From Elmis aenea (Eukaryota; Arthropoda; Insecta; Coleoptera; Elmidae): a DNA stretch of 64,000 nt. The notes under the pieces are model-generated. The model searched no databases. It saw only the letters and a list, made by a program, of their open reading frames with translations, and had not been told where the DNA came from. Shown piece after piece: positions 57,944 through 64,000 of the stretch. Each line of letters starts with the position of its first letter. The stretch's first letter is position 1. The stretch is taken from NCBI GenBank assembly GCA_947652605.1, contig OX393579.1, positions 17,195,674 to 17,259,673 on the forward strand, given 5' to 3'. The translations under genes were made by a program, and so were the position numbers.

Positions 57944-58443
57944 CTGAAACAAAAAAAAAGTGGTAATGAATGTGAAATATCAATAATATACAAAGGTTTT
58001 TATTGCGCCTTATTACACATACGACTGTCACACAAAAAAAACTGCATTCCAGTACATTGCAAACTTTCACAAAGAAGATAAAGCCCCCGGCGCCAAACGT
58101 AAAGGGGCGCCAAAACTAAGGTTGGCGCACCTTCTAAAAAATATAATCATTAACTGAAATTTAACTTACAATGCTTTATTCACATAGTTTAAATAATTGT
58201 TTTTGACAGCGTAATTTTACAATAAAAAACTTAAATTTTATAAAAATATGGGGTTTAAATTTTTTTTGAACGCCCTTTTATATAAAAGCGTTCCGAGTCA
58301 AAATGGGCGCTTTTTTTAAGTAATGCCGAATTTACATTGGTATAATAGCTAATGCAAGTTACTAAATCAAGTAGCTAAAGCAAGTCATTAATCAAGTAGC
58401 AAACCTTGTCAAAATTTTGCTTTATTAAGTGTTTACACAATAT
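57944..58443 (-). other. Intron upstream of the terminal exon
   Basis: Sequence upstream of the 3' splice site at 57943/57944 on the minus strand. It includes the polypyrimidine tract (57945-57960) and a GC-rich GGGGCGCC patch near 58090-58115. No further exon was recognised up to the end of the window, so the intron may exceed 6 kb. Confidence 0.5.
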
Positions 58444-59015
58444 ACAGGGTGTTTCTTAAATATTGCGAAAACATTCAGGTGGTGATTCCTTATCGAAAAT
58501 TAAGGGGGGTCTTTCATATATATTTTTTTAGACGTCTCCTTTCGGAGTTACACCCCCCTAAAAGTGAGCAGTAAAATTAAGTTCCTATTAATTTTATTTC
58601 TGAAATTTGGGTAAATGTAGGAGAATGATATTAGGTAGATGTTTTATACATATTAAAAGGTTTCCCATAGTAATATTATCAATCATCTCTCACCTTCACA
58701 GGGGGCTGAAAAGTGCGACCCCTGTTGGTTTATATGTCAGAACTTTTTGGTGGGTACATATTTTGCAATGAAAATTTAAAAGCTTGATTTATTTAGAAAC
58801 TTTTTTTATTGTTTAGTTTTTTTCGTAAAACCTACAGTTTTTGGGTAAAAAATAAAATAAGTAAACATGAACCATTAAATTAATATTCCAATATAAAACG
58901 AATCATTTTGGTGGTTACCATGGTTTCTTTATGTTCATGTTGGGTAGAAGATATGGGTAGAAGTGACGGGTGTTATTTATTTGGACGTTTACGCGGCGAT
59001 AACGCTAAGACGCTC
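58444..59015 (+). mobile_element. Foldback family B, single arm
   Basis: ACAGGGTGTTTCTTAAATAT, GACGTCTCCTTTCGGAGTTA, CACAGGGGGCTGAAAAGTGC and GTTTACGCGGCGATAACGCT follow in the same order as the left arm of 7403-8463. The second arm is missing, replaced by a different foldback at 59040-59400. Confidence 0.8.
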
Positions 59016-59039
59016 GTCAATTGTAGTTCATATTGAACC

Positions 59040-59400
59040 TGTGTACACTATTGTTTCACTTTCGGTTTCGCCAGAAATCACCCTAAGTTTGTTATTTCAA
59101 ATAAAACATCCTGTATATTTTTACATTTTTAAAAAGAGGGAGCAATTTTGGATTCAAGTGCATTACTTTGTACAATGTTTATAACCTCAAATAATTATTG
59201 GACGAAAATATTTTTTATAATTGAGTGTGAGTCACTTTTTTTAAACGAATTGTTAGTGGTACATAAAACAAAATAGTGCAGTTGTATTAAAAATTGCTTT
59301 CGATTTCCAAAAATGTAAAAATATACAAGGTGTTCCATTTGAAATAACAAACTTAGGGTCATTTCCGGCGAAACCGGAAGTTAAACAATTGTGTGCATGT
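59040..59400. mobile_element. Foldback element with CCGGAAGT palindrome
   Basis: The left arm GTGTACACTATTGTTTCACT, TCGGTTTCGCCAGAAATC, CCTAAGTTTGTTATTTCAAA and CATCCTGTATATTTTTAC is inverted in 59305-59400 (GTAAAAATATACAAGGTGTT, TTTGAAATAACAAACTTAGG, TTTCCGGCGAAACCGGAAGT). The ends with CCTGTA point inward, so this looks like two arms joined at their outer ends, or the flank of a deleted element. Confidence 0.7.
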
Positions 59401-59500
59401 GCTCAAAAAATCGGGTTTATCACACATACGTATATCTCTAAAATTTCATTTAATTAAATACAAAACTAAAGAACTCAGTTACATGCGAATAGGGTTTTAA

Positions 59501-59649
59501 CCTTTTCGGTGCTCTGGACGAGTAGACTCGCCAAATTTTTACGCGGCCCAAGGTGCTCGAGACGAGTTAACTCGCCCGAACGTTACAGCATTTGAAAGTT
59601 AGGCTCACTGCAGGCACAGAAAAACTACAAGCATTGCGCACCGAAAAGG
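59501..59649. mobile_element. PiggyBac-like MITE, 149 bp
   Basis: Terminal inverted repeats CCTTTTCGGTGC / GCACCGAAAAGG follow TTAA (59497-59500) on the left and precede ATAA (59650-59653) on the right. TTAA duplications with a CCYTTT start are typical of piggyBac-like elements; the right copy has one change. Inside are two near-direct copies of GGTGCTCnnGACGAGT-ACTCGCC (59509 and 59551). Confidence 0.75.
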
Positions 59650-60448
59650 ATAAATGTTGTTATGATTTATGTCCAATGGATTACAAACTATATACCTGGC
59701 ACATTTTGATAATGTGATAATCAAAAAAAATTTCGAGTAAATAGTTATTTATGTATCAAGGTCAAAAAGTACGTTTTGGCCGAGGTGCATATAACATTTC
59801 TTGTGCGATCGAATTAAAAACAATTTAAATTTTTAGTAATTTTCAAAATTATAGGTTAGAAACTACGTGACATTCTGTCACTGAAAGATGACGGCGTATG
59901 TAGGGGAGAACGGGTACAAATGTAACACGGTACAATTGTAACAACCGCTGTAATTTTATTGTAAAGTGACAAATTTGATGTACACAACTGTACACGGTAC
60001 TAGATAGACGTCCTACAGATGCTCCTGCAATATTGGCCACTGTTCTGTGACACATCAGTTTCTATGCGTAAAAACAGTTTTTTGGAGCACGTAAGTAAAA
60101 TATTTTTTGGATATTGTTTTTTGGATATCTTTTCTGAATGTTGATATATAAAAATGATATGAACTTTGTTACTATGCATGTACATCCGTCTAACCACAGA
60201 ACATACACAAGTGCGTCTAACAAACAATGGCTACAGTTATGAAGTTACGTATTTGCATGTCAGTGGTAGTGATCAAAACATATAATAAGTACGTAAGGGG
60301 ACAAATGTAACAGTTTCGACGGGGACGTTTGTAACATGTTACATTTGTACCCACCACATAGGCTAATAATAAATTTTTGTTGTTGTAACTATTCAGAATT
60401 CCGCGAAAGAGGTTAAGAACTTCTAATAGGAGCCCTTCAAATGAGATA

Positions 60449-60923
60449 ATGAAACGAGCCGCTTCTCTTGTACTCGAAGAACATAAAAATGAAAGGGAAG
60501 TTGCAAGAGAACAAAAAATATGTCATGTAACACTAAATCGGTACTGCAAAAAAATTAAAAATGGTGAGATACCCACAGTGGGATATAATCCTCATACGAG
60601 AGTACTCTCGGCAGAGGAGGAAAATGCGTTTTGTGATTATATTCGTAATTCTTCTCAGCTGTATTTTGGATTAACTCCAATTGAAATACGTACATTGGTA
60701 AGATTAAAGTAGGCAATAAAAACTTGAATCTTACAGAAAATTTTGATAATTTCAGGTTTATCAGTTTTATACCTGGCAAAATATAAAAATGCCAGAACAG
60801 TGGCAAAGGGCTCATCTTGCTTCAAGGGATTGGTTTACAAACTTTATGAATCGCAACCCTACGTTATCCATAAGAATTCCTGAGCCAACTAGCCACGCTC
60901 GCGCTGTAAATTTTAATAGATAA
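60449..60923 (+). CDS. Pogo-derived HTH-only protein, two exons
   Basis: Exon 1, 60449-60697 (83 codons), contains EVAREQKICHVTLNRYCKKI, a Psq-type helix-turn-helix, and VGYNPHTRVLSAEEENAF leading into the second domain. A 58-bp intron follows, with GTAAGA donor at 60698 and TTTCAG acceptor ending at 60755. Exon 2 starts in frame at 60756 and encodes the CENPB-type HTH: W-[QR]..LASRDWFTNFMNRNPTLS then IRIPEPTSHARAVNFNR. It meets TAA at 60921-60923, at the deletion junction. The product would be 138 residues, with both DNA-binding domains and no DDE domain. No disabling mutation is seen before the stop. In family members the DDE domain would start here. It could act as a binding-only competitor of a full transposase; that is inference. 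Confidence 0.75.
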
Positions 60924-61374
60924 AGAAATCACGGGAATAAATGATAATGACACTTCCGATGACAACCACGATACATCATTAGAAATTCTTGAAACTATTA
61001 GACCATACCCAAAGGCCCCAGTTGTAAAAAATAAAATTAATACAAGAAGAAAAAGGAAATCTGCCATATTAACAGATACGCCTGAGAAAGTAGCTTTAGA
61101 AAAAGAACAACAGAACAAAAAGAAGAAAATCGACAAAGTAAAGAGAAATTTTACAAAAGAAAACAAAAGAAATTTGAAAAAGAAAATCATCCAGAGCTCA
61201 GAAGATGAAGACGAAGATACGTTATGTGTATACTGTCTCCAGCCTTACACTGACTCAGTACCTGGTAACACATGGATACAATGCTGCAATTGTAAAAAAC
61301 GGGCACATGAAAATTGTGTCCACAGTTTGCGCGAAATGTACTTTTTTTGTTTAAACTGCGACGATAATGATTAA
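60919..61374 (+). pseudogene. Pogo-like transposase C-terminus with PHD-type finger
   Basis: In a different frame from exon 2, open from the deletion junction to the stop at 61372-61374. A Ser/Asp/Lys-rich linker includes RPYPKAPVVKN and KRKSAILTDTPEK, phrases common in the tail of this transposase group, then SSEDEDEDTLC and a finger with C-x2-C (CVYC), C-x2-C (CCNC), H-x2-C (HENC) and C-x2-C (CLNC), the C4-H-C3 spacing of a PHD finger. All metal ligands are present. With the DDE region deleted and the frame shifted it is not joined to the N-terminal part unless by alternative splicing. Confidence 0.75.
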
Positions 61375-61904
61375 AAAATATTACAACTTTGTTATTTACT
61401 TTTATAAGATATTTGATGGTTTTAAGAAAACAGGTTTTATTTTTATATATAACAGTTTTAATATAAAACATGTTTTATAGCGAATGAGAAGTTTAAAAAA
61501 TATTCCAATTTTGTTATTTTCTGTTTTAAGGATATTTTTTAGTTTTAAGAAAACACGTATTATTTTTATATGTACTACTTTTGAAATAAAATATGTTTGA
61601 TACTAATTTCGTTTTTGTAATTGATGGACATTCCACGTTATCGTTCATTAAAATGATTGTTACATTTATCCCCCTACCCTGTTACAATTGTCTCCCGCAC
61701 GGGTACAGTTGTAACAGTGTGCAAGTACCTAAATAATATTTTATTGACATATTATCTAAAAGATTATCGAAAATTCTAAAACAGCATTTAATAGCCAAAA
61801 GTTCAACCTACGTTGTGCCATTTTTTCGAATGAGCTACAACCATTTTGAAAGTAGTAATTAAATAAAATGTAAAAATTGTTACAATCGTACCCGTTCTCC
61901 CCTA

Positions 61905-62025
61905 CTGCATTACCGGCCCTCTCCTTAGCAACGGCCGTAAAAGTTACTTTTTCGGCCGTTGCTAAGGGTAACGGCCTGAAAAGTAACTTTTACGGCCGTT
62001 GCTAAGGATAGGGCCGGTAATGCAG
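61905..62025. mobile_element. 121-bp palindromic MITE
   Basis: Almost entirely self-complementary: CTGCATTACCGGCCCT and CTTAGCAACGGCCGTAAAAG at the left are inverted as CTTTTACGGCCGTTGCTAAG and AGGGCCGGTAATGCAG at the right, around a 25-30 base centre that repeats CGGCCGTTGCTAAGG. TA flanks both ends (61903-61904 and 62026-62027); the left TA is also the right target TA of the pogo-like element, so one inserted at the edge of the other. Strong hairpin potential. Confidence 0.9.
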
Positions 62026-63407
62026 TACTTTATGGTTGCTAAAGCGTCCGTCAAACAGCTGTTTCTAGTACGATCGCACAAAAAAGTGTTTATTTACAAA
62101 ATATCTTTTCAATTATGCAATAAAAACCGGATCGTTCCAATTAAGTTTTTAACGTTACTTCCGGATTTGGCCACTTCCGCTTTAATCACGAAAACCGCTA
62201 TAGCGTCAGTCAATTCTGCATAATGCACTTTTGTCACATAAATTTTTTTCTCATCTTTGTCGGACGTCGCATTTTCGAATAAAAGTGCTGGTATGGTTGA
62301 TCTGAAACACCCTGTATATCTTAATAAACATGAATCGGTTTGTTCCATAAAAACTTTAACAAAACTGTTTAAAAATTTTTCCTTTGAGGTTAAAATATAC
62401 GTTAAAATCAAATGGTTTCGACTTGTAAAAGCATGATTAAAGAACTTTAAAGACCTTTCATGCAAATGAATCTAGACGGCACTAACGAACTTTTTTAATA
62501 AGTCGATTAAGAATAAACGTCTTTGGGACCTTGCTTAACGACCTCGAAAATTACAGCTAAAAAAAGTACTTATATTGTATATAAAACTTAAAAGACTCAT
62601 TGATCTTTTTGCTTAGATTTTGTTATTCCGATTTTATTTTTAGCCTTAAAATATAAACATTTAATTTTCTGATACGAAAAAACACTTTGTGGAACTTCCC
62701 ACAAGAAAAAAGCGCTCATAAAAACATCGATGGAAGGTTCAATACAACGGGACTTCACATTAAACCTTTAGCCCAGGAAATAAAACAATTACCTTGGTCA
62801 TTCTTTTAATAATAGTATTTTAATATTCAACATGCATACATGATTTAATATTGCAATCGGTAAAAACCAATTATAATTAGTAAATTATACAAGACATTGT
62901 GAATTGTTTGTTGTGAGTTTAAGATGCATGTTTTATAATTAAAAGAAAAAACAAACAAGGTAGCATAATAAAAAGCTATATAAATAATGCAATTTAGTAT
63001 TAAAATGCAGCCAATTAAAACGTCTTTATATTTTGAACTACTGGTTACAAAAACGCGTTAAATTAAACAGAAAATTTGCGTTATGTTTATTGTGATTTAC
63101 ATTTTTAAAGTCAATATTTAATTGCTTTAAGTTATGTGATTTATAAAAATTAGAAAATAAATACACTAAAGCTTTGCTCCTTGTCGCAATTAATATTTTA
63201 AAAGTAAAGAACTACAATATCCAAAAATTTGCTAAACGTAATAAATTATCATAAGTTTTACTTTTTATATGTTATTGTGAATTATGATTGCCATTGGTTC
63301 AAGTTTTATAATCATTGTCGAATAAAAACAGAACTTATAAAAGGTTCGTTTTAGAGGTTTAGTTGCTTTTCCAAGACGTATTTTTAGCTTTTCTTCTTTA
63401 TCATGTC
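62026..63407. other. AT-rich stretch with one foldback end
   Basis: AAACACCCTGTATATC near 62307 is a solo foldback terminus preceded by TTACTTCCGG near 62155. The minus frame 62109-62465 spans it and is not a gene. Nothing else recognised. Confidence 0.45.
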
Positions 63408-63820
63408 ACACAGGGCCGTGCAAACGGGGGGTGCGGTGGATGCACCGCACCCGGGCCCCCCAATCATGGGGCCCCCAAATGACCCATGCTCTTAAGTGTA
63501 TTATATGTAAAGTTATTTAAAAGTTTTACTCTGCATGTTGGATTTCGGAAGATTTCGATATAATGGGTAAAAAATCGTGTTTTAAGTAACACTTCAGTGG
63601 CGTAACTGTAGGATCGGGGCCCACGCAATTCTTTCTTTTTTCCAGAAAAGTGAAAGTTTAACCGCTCACACTCGACTAAATAGCCAATAGCGGGTGCGCT
63701 ATAACCTATAAAACAGTAAAGTTGTCACTTGTCAGTTGGTATACCTACTCGTACTGTCGTGAATATTTATTGTTTTACTGTGATTTTGTGCATTATTTTT
63801 CCCACATAGGTACTTTAAGG
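63408..63820. mobile_element. Fragments with hAT-like GC-rich ends
   Basis: ACAGGGCCGTGCAAACGGGG at about 63409, with a GGTGCGGTGGATGCACCGCACC hairpin immediately inside and GGGCCCCCC/GGGGCCCCC repeats, resembles a transposon terminus. CAGTGGCGTAACTGTAGGAT near 63596 is a second hAT-like start. Neither has a partner with a target duplication inside the window. Confidence 0.5.
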
Positions 63821-64000
63821 TAGGGTGACCATTCGTCCCCGATACAAGACTCAAGTCCCCGATTATTCTTGTCCCCGATTTTGGTCCCGATTTTCATAAT
63901 TTTCCTGTACACATTAAAAATAACGAATGTATGGTACTTTCACTGTTGCCACATTATGCAAATCTGTTAGTCTGGCAACATTGTAACAGTGTAACCGCTT
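63821..64000 (+). mobile_element. hAT element start, runs off the window
   Basis: TAGGGTGACCATTCGTCCCC is a typical hAT terminus and is followed by four GTCCCCGAT-type repeats (63836, 63855, 63871, 63884) as subterminal motifs. The opposite end and target duplication lie beyond base 64000. Confidence 0.65.

Larger units (their letters stand above)
59903..61902 (+). mobile_element. Pogo-like element with GTAACA repeats, DDE deleted
   Basis: A 2,000-bp element flanked by TA (59901-59902 and 61903-61904). Terminal inverted repeats GGGGAGAACGGGTAC, then AAATG or GATTG, then TAAC. The motif GTAACA/TGTTAC recurs near 59921, 59937, 60307, 60332, 60338, 61657, 61679, 61710 and 61878, confined to the outer parts. 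The middle encodes the N-terminal DNA-binding domains (60449-60923) and a C-terminal zinc finger (60919-61374) of a pogo-type transposase, with the catalytic core deleted. It shares its right TA with the MITE at 61905. Confidence 0.92.

Noticed and set aside
57861..58070. 69-residue minus-strand frame upstream of the host exon as a further exon
   Set aside because: It overlaps the splice acceptor region in another frame and crosses the polypyrimidine tract; no donor site supports it.
62109..62465. 118-residue minus-strand frame as a gene or exon
   Set aside because: It runs across a foldback terminus (ACACCCTGTATA) and has no motif or splice context.
1..64000. CRISPR arrays, rRNA or prokaryotic-type operons
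   Set aside because: No regularly spaced direct repeats with unique spacers and no rRNA-like or operon-like sequence was seen; the content is eukaryotic.

Overview
This is an AT-rich eukaryotic nuclear window, most likely from an insect. The evidence is a short GT-AG intron, a tRNA-derived SINE, Jockey/I-type LINE fragments with RNase H, and pogo-like, Tc1-like, hAT and piggyBac-like DNA transposons. A beetle is my guess from the many foldback elements ending in ACAGGGTG, but nothing here fixes the order. There is no bacterial-style gene organisation, operon, rRNA, CRISPR array or intact long host gene.

Only one stretch looks like host coding sequence: the terminal exon at 57113-57943 on the minus strand. 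It has a consensus 3' splice site, four R-[RK]-x-S...ERP repeats and a C-terminal S-D-V that fits a class I PDZ ligand. Its upstream exons would lie at higher coordinates and probably beyond the window. Nearly everything else is mobile DNA, decayed mobile DNA, or AT-rich intergenic or intronic sequence without recognisable content.

Layout. 1-9.6 kb: ACAGGGTG-type foldback elements with fragments of a Tc1/mariner-type transposase tail, a gag-like fragment and a SINE with an 11-bp target duplication. 10.5-12.7 kb: a Jockey-type LINE split by a 566-bp hAT MITE. 14-21 kb: a hAT MITE, three LINE fragments, a pogo-like element with its DDE core deleted, and a hAT relic. 24.7-31.6 kb: a Tc1-like transposase gene split by a 5.9-kb hAT insertion that itself carries nested foldbacks and a Helitron-like fragment. 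33-37 kb: a Helitron candidate, a pogo-like non-autonomous element, and a dispersed repeat carrying a MITE with a perfect 20-bp TIR. 39-46 kb: a foldback with a nested hAT, a 650-bp hAT, part of a fourth pogo-like element, and a 1.2-kb hAT with a nested MITE. 47-56 kb: foldbacks and a 0.7-kb cluster of nine GATGTCGCGACATC dyads. 57-62 kb: the host exon, a piggyBac-like MITE, a 2.0-kb pogo-like element, and a 121-bp palindromic MITE sharing its TA target. The last 600 bases hold several hAT-like ends.

Two patterns stand out. First, four pogo-like elements repeat their terminal motif (GTAACA, TTGACA or TTATTGGC) as subterminal repeats. Those at 17961 and 59903 keep DNA-binding parts of the transposase but have lost the DDE catalytic core; 59903-61902 can still encode a spliced protein of about 138 residues made only of the two helix-turn-helix domains, comparable to a repressor. 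Second, unrelated-looking ACAGGGTG foldback families share a CTTCCGGTT/AACCGGAAG palindrome and a TTTTTTAAATGGA...TAGTTGGC block. Boundaries with exact target duplications are well supported; family names from short protein motifs are recognition by eye, not database matches.
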